DNA of 41,028 bases from Rhodospirillaceae bacterium Spongia-Bin9 (GTDB lineage: Bacteria; Pseudomonadota; Alphaproteobacteria; Bin65): NCBI GenBank assembly GCA_900197615.1, contig FZLR01000020.1, positions 1-41,028 of the forward strand, written 5' to 3'. How positions within the stretch are numbered: position 1 is the first letter of the stretch; the number at the start of each line of letters is the position of its first letter. Both the position numbers and the translations under genes were made by a program. Shown here piece by piece: positions 7,342 through 15,219 of the stretch. The notes under the pieces were generated by a model. It saw nothing but the letters and a program-made list of their open reading frames with translations, did not search any database and was not told where the DNA came from.

Positions 7342-9084
7342 TCACTCCGCCGCCACGGCGGCGCTGCCCGTCCGGGCGCGCAAGGCCAGCGTCGCGTCGC
7401 GGTCGATCCGCAATGCCGCCCGGTCGACGACCGCGTCGTAGTCGCGTTCCGCCGCCTCCGGCGTCACCTTGCCGTCGAGCAGGTCGCGGTCGATGGCGGC
7501 GAAATCCCGCGCGTGCGGATCGCCGTAGCCGCCGGCGCCCGGCTGGCGCAGGCTGACGACATCGCCCTCGGCCAGCGTGTCCAGCGCCTTGGAGCGCATG
7601 CGCTCTTCCTTCGGCGAACCGGGATTGCGGATAATCGCGCCGGGTGCGCCGGGCTTGCCGCCGAACAGCCCCTGGGGCGGGAACTTCTGGCGGTCGGCGT
7701 AGCGCGCGAAACTGACCGGCCCGGTGAGCAGGCGGATGTCGCGGCGCAGCGCCAGGCTGCCGCGGAATTTTCCGGCGCCGCCGCTGTCGGGCAGGAATTC
7801 GTAGCGGTCGATGCGGAACGGGAAGCGGCTTTCCACCGCTTCGACCGGCGTGTTCATGAAGCGGGGCAGGTGGCTGTCCTGGCCGTCGGCGCCGTCCTGG
7901 CGCGGCCGGCCGCCGTTACCGCCGCCCTGGATGTCGATCATGATGAAGGTCTCGCCGGTCTTCGGGTCCGTGCCGCCGAAACCGCAGGTCGTGATCTGGC
8001 CGTGGCTGCCGGCGGTCACCCGCTCAGGCGCCGCTTTCGACAGGGCGAAGAAGGTGCCCTCGGCGATCTTCTGCGAGGCGTTGGTGCGCGCCGCGACCGC
8101 GCCCGGCGGCAGCGGATCGGCGATCGTGCCCTTCTTGGTCACCACCTCGACGGGCCGGTAGCAGCCGGAATTGGGCGGCGCGTGCGGATCGACCACCGCG
8201 ATCATCACATAGTAGATCGCGGCGTGGGTGTTCGCGATGGTGGAGTTGGTGTTGCCCTCGGCCTGCGGGTCGCTCTCCGTCAGGTCGACCACCGCCCGGT
8301 CGCCGTCGATGGTGACCTTGAGGGCGATGCGGATCGGATCGTCGTTGACGCCGTCGTCGTCGATGAAATCCTCGGCTTCGTAAGTGCCGTCGGGCAGGGC
8401 CGTCAGCCCCTGGCGCATGCGTCGTTCGGAATAGTCGAGCAGGTCGTTCCAGGCGGTCTGTACGACCGTCCTGCCGTAGCGGTCGAACAGGCGGCCGAGG
8501 CGCTCGGTGCCGACCATCAGCGAACTGATCTGCGCCCGGATATCGCCCATCGTCTTGTCGGGTACGCGGATCTGGTTGCGGATGATGCCGACGATCTCGC
8601 GGTCCTCGACGCCGGCCTTCACGAGCTTCACCATCGGCAGGCGCAGGCCTTCCAGATAGATCTCGCGGATGCCGCCCGCGACGCCGCCGGCCGCCACGCC
8701 CCCCAGGTCGGAATGGTGGGTGATGTTGCCGACGAAGCCGATCAGCGCGCCCTCGTGGAAGGCCGGCGCGATGGCGTAGAGATCCATGATGTGCTGGCCG
8801 CCGCGGTAAGGGTCGTTGGTGATAATGACATCGCCGGGCGCCAGGTCTTCCGGCCGGTATTCCTTGACCAGTTCGCGCATGGTGATCTCGAACCCGGCAA
8901 GCAGGCTGGGCGTGTGGTGGGCCTGGGCGACCGTCTGGCCCCTGGCGTCGGTCACGACGCAGGAGATGTCCTTGATCTCGGTGATGATGGTCGAGCGGCC
9001 GGTGCGCACCAGCGTGTAGCCCATCTCGTCGGCGATCTGCTCCGAGGCGTAGCGGATCACCTGCATGGTCACCAGATCGTTCAT
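7342..9084 (-). CDS. hyuB: Hydantoinase B / oxoprolinase-type subunit
   Basis: A complete 580-residue HyuB protein. Family landmarks are the N-terminal ERxx-like region with DMGYTLVRTGRS-type sequence, DAAGRGQ-like TDARGQTVAQAHH, the metal/substrate loop DVIITNDPYRGGQHIMDL, ITHHSDLGG, the mid-region NSTIANTHAAIYY, and DSGGAGKFRGSLALRRDI near the C-terminus, ending in the GGAGGYGDPHARD-like glycine-rich turn. It forms a complex with the HyuA subunit encoded 11 bases upstream. The family includes N-methylhydantoinase, 5-oxoprolinase, caprolactamase and acetone/acetophenone carboxylases; sequence reading alone does not separate them. Its companions here are a B12 mutase, an acyl-CoA dehydrogenase and a CoA transferase, suggesting that its product is a carboxylic acid that is then CoA-activated. 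The symbol marks the family, not a proven substrate. Confidence 0.92.
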   Translation of the reverse strand: MNDLVTMQVIRYASEQIADEMGYTLVRTGRSTIITEIKDISCVVTDARGQTVAQAHHTPSLLAGFEITMRELVKEYRPEDLAPGDVIITNDPYRGGQHIMDLYAIAPAFHEGALIGFVGNITHHSDLGGVAAGGVAGGIREIYLEGLRLPMVKLVKAGVEDREIVGIIRNQIRVPDKTMGDIRAQISSLMVGTERLGRLFDRYGRTVVQTAWNDLLDYSERRMRQGLTALPDGTYEAEDFIDDDGVNDDPIRIALKVTIDGDRAVVDLTESDPQAEGNTNSTIANTHAAIYYVMIAVVDPHAPPNSGCYRPVEVVTKKGTIADPLPPGAVAARTNASQKIAEGTFFALSKAAPERVTAGSHGQITTCGFGGTDPKTGETFIMIDIQGGGNGGRPRQDGADGQDSHLPRFMNTPVEAVESRFPFRIDRYEFLPDSGGAGKFRGSLALRRDIRLLTGPVSFARYADRQKFPPQGLFGGKPGAPGAIIRNPGSPKEERMRSKALDTLAEGDVVSLRQPGAGGYGDPHARDFAAIDRDLLDGKVTPEAAERDYDAVVDRAALRIDRDATLALRARTGSAAVAAE

Positions 9085-9095
9085 CGCCCTTTCCC

Positions 9096-11177
9096 TTAAC
9101 GCCCGCGCAGATCGACGATCAGGCCGAGGTCGGCCGCCACCGCCGTCTGCCGCCCCGGCGGCACCAGGGTGGCCGAGGTTTCCTCCTCGATTACCGCCGG
9201 TCCGGGCGCCATCATGCCATGGGCCAGCCTCGAGCGCTCGAAAATCGGCGTCTCGGTCCAGCCCGGACCGTCGAAATAGACCGGGCGGCTGCCGCTCTGT
9301 GCAGCCGCCGGCGAGTCGCCGCTTCCGGCGCTTTCCGGGAAATCGACGGGCGGATTGAGGCCTTCGGCGCTGACCCGCAGGTTGACGATCTCGATCGGCT
9401 CGCCCTCGAAGAAGAAGGCGTAGCGTTCGCGGTAGAGCGCGCCGAAATCCGCGACCAGCGCGGCGACGCCGGCATCGGACACCGGCCCCCGGTCGGGCAG
9501 GGGCAGCAGCAGCTCATAGGTCTGGCCCACGACCTTGAGGTCGGCGAGGCGGGTCAGCCGGATACGCTCGTCCGCGAAGCCCTGTCCGGCCAACAGGTCG
9601 CGGCCCTGCTTCTCCATGTCCAGGAATGCGGCTTCCAGCGACGCGGGATCCGCCTCGGCGGCGACGATGCCGCCGGTCGCGGTCACATAGTCATGGCGCA
9701 TCTCGGTCGCCAGCAGGCCGACCGCCGAGAAGGTGCCCGGCATCGGCGGCACGATCGCTTCGGCCATCGACAGTTCCTCGGCCAGGGCCACCGCATGGGC
9801 GCCGCCCGCGCCGCCGAACGACACCAGCGAGAAATCGCGCACGTCGATGCCGCGCTGGATCGTCACCGTGGCGATGCCGCGGGTCATGTTGGCGTTGACG
9901 ACCCTGACCACGCCGAGCGCCGCTTCTTCGAGGCTCGCGCCCATTTTTTCCGCCAGGGCGCCGACGGCGCGTTTCGCTGCGTCCATGTCGAGCGCCATCC
10001 GGCCGGCGTTGAAATTGTCGGGGTTGAGCCGGCCGAGCACCAGGTTGGCGTCGGTCACCGTCGCCGAGCCGCCGCCCTGGCCGTAGCAGGCCGGGCCGGG
10101 TACGGCGCCGGCCGACTGCGGCCCGACATTGAGCGCGCCGCCCGGATCGATCCAGGCGATGGAGCCGCCGCCGGCGCCGATGATGTGCAGGTCGATGATC
10201 GGAATCTTGACCGGCAGGCCCTGAAAATCGCCCTCGGTCGTCACCCGCGAACGGCCTTCCTCGATCAGCCCGATATCGAAGGACGTGCCGCCCATATCGA
10301 CCGAGACCATCCGGCTGCGCCCGTGCCGCCGGCCGTACAGCGCCGCCGCGACCACGCCGCCGCACGGGCCGGAGTTGACCGTCGTCACCGCCTTGCGCCG
10401 GGCCTGAGCGACGGAAGTGGAGCCGCCGTTCGCCTGGATGACGGAGAGCCGCGCGCCGGCCGCCGCATCGGCAATCCGGGCTTCGAGATTGCTGAGATAG
10501 CTGTCCATGACCGGCGTCAGGTAGGCGTTCATCACCGCCGTCGAGGCGCGCTCGTATTCCCGGTATTCCGGGCTCATCCGGTTGGAGACGCTGACCGGTA
10601 CGCCCGGCAGGCGCTCGCTCAGGATTTCCGCGGCGCGGTCCTCGTGCGCCGGGTTGAGATGGGCGAACAGGAAGCAGACGGCGATGGCCTCGACCTGCTG
10701 GCCGGCGAAGACTTCCGCCGCGACAAGGACGCTCGCCTCGTCCAGCGGCGTCACGATCCGGCCTTCGGCGTCGATGCGCTCGACGGCTTCCAGGCAGCGG
10801 TGGCGCGGCGCCAGCGGCGGCGGCCGGTCGACGGTGAAATCGTACAGACCTTCCATCGGCCGCTGGACCCGGCCGATCTCCAGCATGTCGCGAAAGCCCG
10901 CCGTGGTGAGAAACCCGACCTTCGCGCCGCTGCGCTCGATCAGGGCATTGGTGCCGGTGGTCGAGCCGTGAACCACCTCTGCGATGCTGTCCAGGCCGAT
11001 CCCTTCGGCTGCCGCGGCAGCCCGGATGCCTTCCATCACGCCGACGGCGCGGTCGTGCGGCGTCGTCGGCACCTTGGCGCCGCTCAGCCCGCGCCCGCGC
11101 GCGTCGGCGATTACCACATCGGTAAACGTGCCGCCGACATCGACGGCGAGGCGGTATCCGGTTCGCGCGTAGGTCAT
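9096..11177 (-). CDS. hyuA: Hydantoinase A / oxoprolinase-type ATPase subunit
   Basis: A 693-residue HyuA protein. The N-terminal YRLAVDVGGTFTDVVI is the family's ATP-binding signature; further marks are HGSTTGTNALIERSGAKVGFLTTAGFRD, NRMSPEYREYERASTAVMNAYL, the second phosphate loop SVDMGGTSFDIGLI, and FGGAGGAHAVALAEEL. The subunit couples ATP hydrolysis to substrate activation with HyuB. I use ATG 11177; a GTG two codons earlier (11183) is equally possible since neither has a strong Shine-Dalgarno. It is the first gene of the six-gene operon that ends at 2902. The 150 bases upstream hold no clear promoter. Confidence 0.93.
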   Translation of the reverse strand: MTYARTGYRLAVDVGGTFTDVVIADARGRGLSGAKVPTTPHDRAVGVMEGIRAAAAAEGIGLDSIAEVVHGSTTGTNALIERSGAKVGFLTTAGFRDMLEIGRVQRPMEGLYDFTVDRPPPLAPRHRCLEAVERIDAEGRIVTPLDEASVLVAAEVFAGQQVEAIAVCFLFAHLNPAHEDRAAEILSERLPGVPVSVSNRMSPEYREYERASTAVMNAYLTPVMDSYLSNLEARIADAAAGARLSVIQANGGSTSVAQARRKAVTTVNSGPCGGVVAAALYGRRHGRSRMVSVDMGGTSFDIGLIEEGRSRVTTEGDFQGLPVKIPIIDLHIIGAGGGSIAWIDPGGALNVGPQSAGAVPGPACYGQGGGSATVTDANLVLGRLNPDNFNAGRMALDMDAAKRAVGALAEKMGASLEEAALGVVRVVNANMTRGIATVTIQRGIDVRDFSLVSFGGAGGAHAVALAEELSMAEAIVPPMPGTFSAVGLLATEMRHDYVTATGGIVAAEADPASLEAAFLDMEKQGRDLLAGQGFADERIRLTRLADLKVVGQTYELLLPLPDRGPVSDAGVAALVADFGALYRERYAFFFEGEPIEIVNLRVSAEGLNPPVDFPESAGSGDSPAAAQSGSRPVYFDGPGWTETPIFERSRLAHGMMAPGPAVIEEETSATLVPPGRQTAVAADLGLIVDLRGR

Positions 11178-11332
11178 TGCCACCCGTTGCGGATTTAAGA
11201 AATCTGCACTGACTCTTTCTCGAAGCTGTACGACCGCCCGATGCCCGGCGTTGGCCGCCGCAGTGTATAAACCCGCCCCGCCATCGTCATCTTGTCCTGC
11301 AGCGTTTTCCGACTGTCGCTAGCGGCCGGATC

Positions 11333-12133
11333 CTATTCATCGAACCGGTAGACGAGCGCCAGGCGCAGGATGCCCAGCCGGTTCCGCACGATATAGGAAC
11401 ATGCCGTGTTCGGGCCGCCGGGGCCGCAGGTATTGTTGCCGGACAGGTTCACCCGGTAGCGCCGTTTCCCGAATTCGAAGTACGAACCGTCGACGCGGAG
11501 CGCCCAACGCGGCGCCAGCGGCGTCTCGACGCCGGCGCCTATTGCCCACCCGACTCGCGTCGAGGTGCTGCTGAAGGAATCGTCGGCATCGAACCGCAGG
11601 TCGCGCTCCAGACATTCCGTGCCGCTGTAGTCGGTGTCGGTGACCGAATTGACGATCCGGGCCAACGCCGGCCCGCCGGACGCGAAGACCAGGACTCCGC
11701 CGAATTCCTCCTCGATTCCCAGTCGGACTGAGGCGACCCATCGGAACCGCGACATCGCCGCTTCGTCGGTGCATCCGGGGTCGAGCCGTCTCGTGACCGC
11801 CGGCAGGCCGCCGACAATCGCTTCGGCTTCGACCCGGAACCCGAGGCGGCCGAACGCGAATCTTTGGCCGGCAAGAGCGCCGCCGACAGCACCGAGGCGG
11901 CTGTAGCCGAGCGCGGAACCGGGATTGCCCCAATTCGCGAATCCGTCCACATCGACAAGCCGGTTGATGGCCCATCCGGCGCCGGCGAACACGCCGGCAT
12001 AGGCCTCCTTCCATTCGAAAGCGGCGCCCGCGCCGGCGGATTTCGCCGGTGCGGCGCAAGCCAGTATCAGGACGGCCGCTAGGGCGGAAACCCGCAGCCG
12101 GCGCGCCGACCTTGCTAGATTCCCGGCAGCCAT
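11333..12133 (-). CDS. Outer-membrane beta-barrel protein (OmpA/Omp25-like)
   Basis: The 266-residue protein starts with a long basic leader and hydrophobic core (about residues 14-31) that fits a Sec signal peptide. The body alternates polar and aromatic/hydrophobic residues in strand-like segments (EAYAGVFAGAGWAINR, RVGWAIGAGVETPLA, WALRVDGSYFEFG) and ends with LRLALVYRFDE, an almost C-terminal Phe as in barrel-assembly signals. Four cysteines are present in the mature part. The family resembles small porin-like outer membrane proteins of alphaproteobacteria. Its start overlaps the last 19 bases of dctM, so it appears to be the distal gene of the TRAP operon and may help the substrate cross the outer membrane; that link is inference. 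Confidence 0.75.
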   Translation of the reverse strand: MAAGNLARSARRLRVSALAAVLILACAAPAKSAGAGAAFEWKEAYAGVFAGAGWAINRLVDVDGFANWGNPGSALGYSRLGAVGGALAGQRFAFGRLGFRVEAEAIVGGLPAVTRRLDPGCTDEAAMSRFRWVASVRLGIEEEFGGVLVFASGGPALARIVNSVTDTDYSGTECLERDLRFDADDSFSSTSTRVGWAIGAGVETPLAPRWALRVDGSYFEFGKRRYRVNLSGNNTCGPGGPNTACSYIVRNRLGILRLALVYRFDE

Positions 12134-13452
12134 AGGACGATCGGCGGGAAGAAGATCATGAGCAGCATGACCATGGAATCGCAGCCCAGGAAGGGCAGGG
12201 CGGATTTGTAGATGTCCATCATCTTCGTGCCGGCCGGCGCCACGCCCTTCATGACGAACAGCTGGAGTCCGAAGGGTGGCGAGGTGCTCGCCATCTGCAT
12301 GTTGAGCAGCATGATGGTGCCGAACCAGATCACGGCCTGCTCCGGCGTCATGCCGAGGCCCGGCGCCAGCGCCTCGACGATCGGCAGGTAGATCGGCACG
12401 GTCAGGAACATGATCGACAACGGCTCCATGAAGGTGCCCATGACCAGCAGCACCAGCATCATCAGGATGATGATGACGAAGGGCGCGACCTCGACCGCCG
12501 TCGCGAGTTCGACCATGCCGCGCGAGGCGCCGGTGAAGGCGAGGATCTGGCCGAACGCCGTGGTGCCGGTCAGGATCATGAACATCATGACCGTCGTGCC
12601 CAGGGTCGAGCGGAGCGACTTGGTCACGACGTCCCAGCGCAGGCCCCGGTAGAGCGCCGCCAGGACGAAAGTGCCGGCGGCGCCCAGCGCGGCGGATTCG
12701 GTCGGCGTCGCCACGCCGAGGAAGATCAGGCCGATCACCAGGAAGACGATGGCGGCAAGCGGGAACACATAGATCAGCGTGTTGCCGATCTTGGGCAGCA
12801 GCGGCTGGGGCGGCACGTCGTAGGGTGGCGCCAGATGCGGCTGCAGGCTGCAGCGGATCACGATGTAGGAGGCGTAGAAAATCCCCATCAGCAGGCCCGG
12901 CAGGATGATCGCGATCAGGAAATCGCCGACCGAGAAATCGCCGATCGCGGCGAGCAGCACGCCGAGCGCCGAGGGCGGGATCATGATCGCCAGGCCGCCG
13001 GAGCCGAGGATCGGGCCCAGCGTCATCGGCTTGGCATAGCCGCGGAGCTCCATGTCCGGCACCAGCAGCTTGCCCAGCATCGCCGTTCCCGCCATGCCCG
13101 AGCCGGTGAGCGTGGCGAACATGGTGCCGCCGCCCACTGCCATCAGGCTGAGCCGGCCGGGCACCCGGCCGAACCAGGAATCCAGCACTTCCATCTGTTT
13201 CGAGGCGATGCCCGATCTGAACATCACCTCGCCCATCAATATGAACAGGGGGACGGGCAGGATCGCGAAATGGGTGACGGACGCGCTGACCGACAGGACG
13301 AGCTGGTTAAAGCCGGCGAAGCCGTTCCAGAAAATGTAGACGCCGACGACGTTGATGGTGAGGAAGGCGAAGGCGACCGGCACGCCGATCGCCAGCAGCA
13401 CGATCAGCGCGCCGAAAATGACCAGCAGGACGACCCACCACTCGGGGCCCAT
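12115..13452 (-). CDS. dctM: TRAP transporter, large permease subunit DctM
   Basis: The 445-residue protein is the 12-helix transport subunit of a tripartite ATP-independent periplasmic transporter in the inner membrane. It shows the family's opening helix (VVLLVIFGALIVLLAIGVPVAFAF), VPLFILMGEVMFRSG, GGTMFATLTGSGMAGTAMLG, the IMIPPSALGVLLA loop, and GVATPTESAALGAAG, ending with a hydrophobic helix and WLPGI. Length is normal. Its ATG abuts the stop of dctQ directly (TAGATG), so the two are translationally coupled. The outer membrane protein gene starts inside its 3' end. Confidence 0.95.
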   Translation of the reverse strand: MGPEWWVVLLVIFGALIVLLAIGVPVAFAFLTINVVGVYIFWNGFAGFNQLVLSVSASVTHFAILPVPLFILMGEVMFRSGIASKQMEVLDSWFGRVPGRLSLMAVGGGTMFATLTGSGMAGTAMLGKLLVPDMELRGYAKPMTLGPILGSGGLAIMIPPSALGVLLAAIGDFSVGDFLIAIILPGLLMGIFYASYIVIRCSLQPHLAPPYDVPPQPLLPKIGNTLIYVFPLAAIVFLVIGLIFLGVATPTESAALGAAGTFVLAALYRGLRWDVVTKSLRSTLGTTVMMFMILTGTTAFGQILAFTGASRGMVELATAVEVAPFVIIILMMLVLLVMGTFMEPLSIMFLTVPIYLPIVEALAPGLGMTPEQAVIWFGTIMLLNMQMASTSPPFGLQLFVMKGVAPAGTKMMDIYKSALPFLGCDSMVMLLMIFFPPIVLWLPGI

Positions 13453-13983
13453 CTATCCGATATCCGCTTCGAAACTGGCCCGATCGCTGCGCACGCCGGC
13501 GGCGAATTCGATCGTGTTGCGCAGGAAACGCAGGGCCAGGATCAGCGAGCCGGCCGGAATGCACAGCAGGACGATCCAGGACGGGAATTCCACGACCGTC
13601 GGGTTGTAGGCGCCGGTGACGTATTTCTCCCAGGTCGCGCCGACGCCCCAGATCAGCAGAACGAGCGCGATCCCGAGCCCGAGCAGGGACGAGACGACGC
13701 CGAAGCGCTGCCGCCAGCGCTGGGAGAAGGCATAGAGGAAAATATCGACGCGGACGTGATTGCCCTCGCGCAAGGCCCAGGCCGCGCCCAGGAAACAGAT
13801 ATAGAGCAGCGCGTATTCGGACAGTTCGACGACCCAGACCAGCGGGTCGTTGAGAACGTAGCGCATGAAGACTTCGAGGCAGACCGCCACCGTGATGGCG
13901 ACCAGCAGCAGGACGGCGCCGAACGACATCGCGTCTTCGATCCGGTCGAGGATGCGAAGCAGGCGTTGCATGGGGCGATCCAT
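13453..13983 (-). CDS. dctQ: TRAP transporter, small permease subunit DctQ
   Basis: The 176-residue protein has four predicted membrane helices (around residues 19-41, 54-70, 96-116 and 135-158) and the DctQ pattern LEVFMRYVLNDPLVWVVELSEY with FLGAAWALREGNHVRVD, where the Arg-Tyr and the acidic residue after the Trp are conserved in the family. It pairs with DctM in the inner membrane. The start ATG at 13983 lies 7 bases behind a strong hairpin (13990-14014), and no good Shine-Dalgarno lies outside that hairpin, so translation may be held below that of dctP. Confidence 0.93.
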   Translation of the reverse strand: MDRPMQRLLRILDRIEDAMSFGAVLLLVAITVAVCLEVFMRYVLNDPLVWVVELSEYALLYICFLGAAWALREGNHVRVDIFLYAFSQRWRQRFGVVSSLLGLGIALVLLIWGVGATWEKYVTGAYNPTVVEFPSWIVLLCIPAGSLILALRFLRNTIEFAAGVRSDRASFEADIG

Positions 13984-13989
13984 AAAATC

Positions 13990-14014
13990 CGGGGGCGGCG
14001 AGCGACCGCCCCCG
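13990..14014 (-). promoter_or_regulatory. Intercistronic hairpin between dctP and dctQ
   Basis: CGGGGGCGG (13990-13998) and CCGCCCCCG (14006-14014) form a perfect 9-base GC stem with a 7-base loop, in the gap between the dctP stop (14041) and the dctQ ATG (13983). On the - strand it is followed by GGATTTTATGG, which includes the dctQ start. Such hairpins between P and QM genes are known to protect the dctP message or to stop part of the transcripts, raising the binding protein over the permease. Here the stem also occupies the place of the dctQ ribosome binding site. Confidence 0.7.
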
Positions 14015-14040
14015 AAATTACACGTTCAGCGCCGACGCGC

Positions 14041-15003
14041 CTAGTTGCAGGCGAGTTTTTTCAACTCCGCCACGCGCTTGGCGCCGACCTTCTCGGTCAG
14101 GCGCGCCCACTCGGTCTCATAGGCGGCGTCGACATAGGTCTTGTTCTCGGCATCCGAGAACTTGATCTTGGTGACGTTGCCCTTGAGGGCCTCCCAGTCC
14201 TTCGCTTCCAGGCCCTGGTAATATTTGACCATGCCCGGCTCGTAGGCGACCGAGATTTCCGTGATCTTCTTCTGCGCGTCGGCCGGCAGCTTCTTCCATT
14301 TGTCCAGATTCATGATGGCGCCCATGTTCGAATTGCCGAAGAACGGCAGATCGACCACATATTTCGCCTTCTTGACCCAGCCGCGCTTGAGCACGCCGGC
14401 GGTCGGCCAGCCGAAGCCGTCGACCACACCGCGCTCCAGGGCGGTGTAGACGGCCGGCGAGTTCATGGTCACCGGCACCATGCCGAGCTTCTTCATCATC
14501 TTGTCGTAGAGCGAGCCCGTGCGCATTTTCAGGCCCTTGAGATCGGCCAGCGACTTCGCGTTCTTGTTCATCCACAGATAGAAATTGCCGTACTGGACCC
14601 GCGCGATCAGCTTCAGGTTCAGCTTGGCCATCTGGGCGTCGAGATGGGCGAAGTGGCCGTTGTTGCGCTCGGCCGGGATCGTGCATTTGGACAGCCAGCT
14701 CGACGCCGTTTCGGGCGCGCGGTCCTGGATGTCGGCAAACACGGCGAAGATGATGTCGATGACGCCGTTCTTGGCCGCGTCCCACTGCTCGCGCCGGCCG
14801 ATGACTTCCGGCCCGCCGATATAGTTGATCTTCAGGGTGCCCTTGAGGGCGGCGTTCACCTTGTTGACCCAGTCATGGGACGATTTCATCACCGGATGCT
14901 TGTGCGGAATGAAGGCGATGGCGCGCATGCCGGTTTCGGCCATCGCAAGGGACGGGGCGGCGGCAATGGCCGCGGCGCCGATCAAAAGACTCAATTTACG
15001 CAT
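14041..15003 (-). CDS. dctP: TRAP transporter substrate-binding protein DctP
   Basis: The 320-residue periplasmic binding protein has a Sec signal peptide with a likely cut after LAMA (residue 22). The conserved family core is present: DLKGLKMRTGS, with R161 in the place of the arginine that binds the substrate carboxylate, then MNSPAVYTALERGVVDGFGWP and NSNMGAIMNLDKWKKLP. GAGGAGTCT upstream of the ATG is a good ribosome binding site. The ligand is likely an organic acid, by family rule and by R161, but the exact acid is unknown. It is first in dctPQM, and the genes upstream on the same strand (molybdenum hydroxylase, alcohol dehydrogenase, MmgE/PrpD) may process the imported compound. Confidence 0.94.
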   Translation of the reverse strand: MRKLSLLIGAAAIAAAPSLAMAETGMRAIAFIPHKHPVMKSSHDWVNKVNAALKGTLKINYIGGPEVIGRREQWDAAKNGVIDIIFAVFADIQDRAPETASSWLSKCTIPAERNNGHFAHLDAQMAKLNLKLIARVQYGNFYLWMNKNAKSLADLKGLKMRTGSLYDKMMKKLGMVPVTMNSPAVYTALERGVVDGFGWPTAGVLKRGWVKKAKYVVDLPFFGNSNMGAIMNLDKWKKLPADAQKKITEISVAYEPGMVKYYQGLEAKDWEALKGNVTKIKFSDAENKTYVDAAYETEWARLTEKVGAKRVAELKKLACN

Positions 15004-15159
15004 TTCAGACTCCTCGTTTTTCCCGCCATTCCCGTTTCCTCCCTATGGAATCCGGGGATTGCGCCGCGAAGCCTAGCCGACCGCCCGTCGGATTACCAGC
15101 GCATGCAGCGCATGCCACCCCGGACGTTTGGCCCGTACTGTGTTCCGGGCGGAGGGATC

Positions 15160-15188
15160 GTAGGGGCGGGTTTCAAACCCGCCCCTAC
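15160..15188. repeat. 29-bp perfect palindromic element, copy 1
   Basis: GTAGGGGCGGGTTT, one central C, and its exact reverse complement. Identical to the copy at 29119-29147 and related to that at 38460-38488. This copy sits 32 bases downstream of the MmgE/PrpD stop and 157 bases upstream of dctP, so it could end or attenuate read-through into the transporter. There is no T-run behind it. Confidence 0.9.
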
Positions 15189-15219
15189 AGACGGTTGCGG
15201 ACCTGCGCCTTCCGGAAAT

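Noticed and set aside
15160-15188. Reading the palindromes as CRISPR repeats
   Set aside because: The three copies are thousands of bases apart with no regular spacers and no cas genes.
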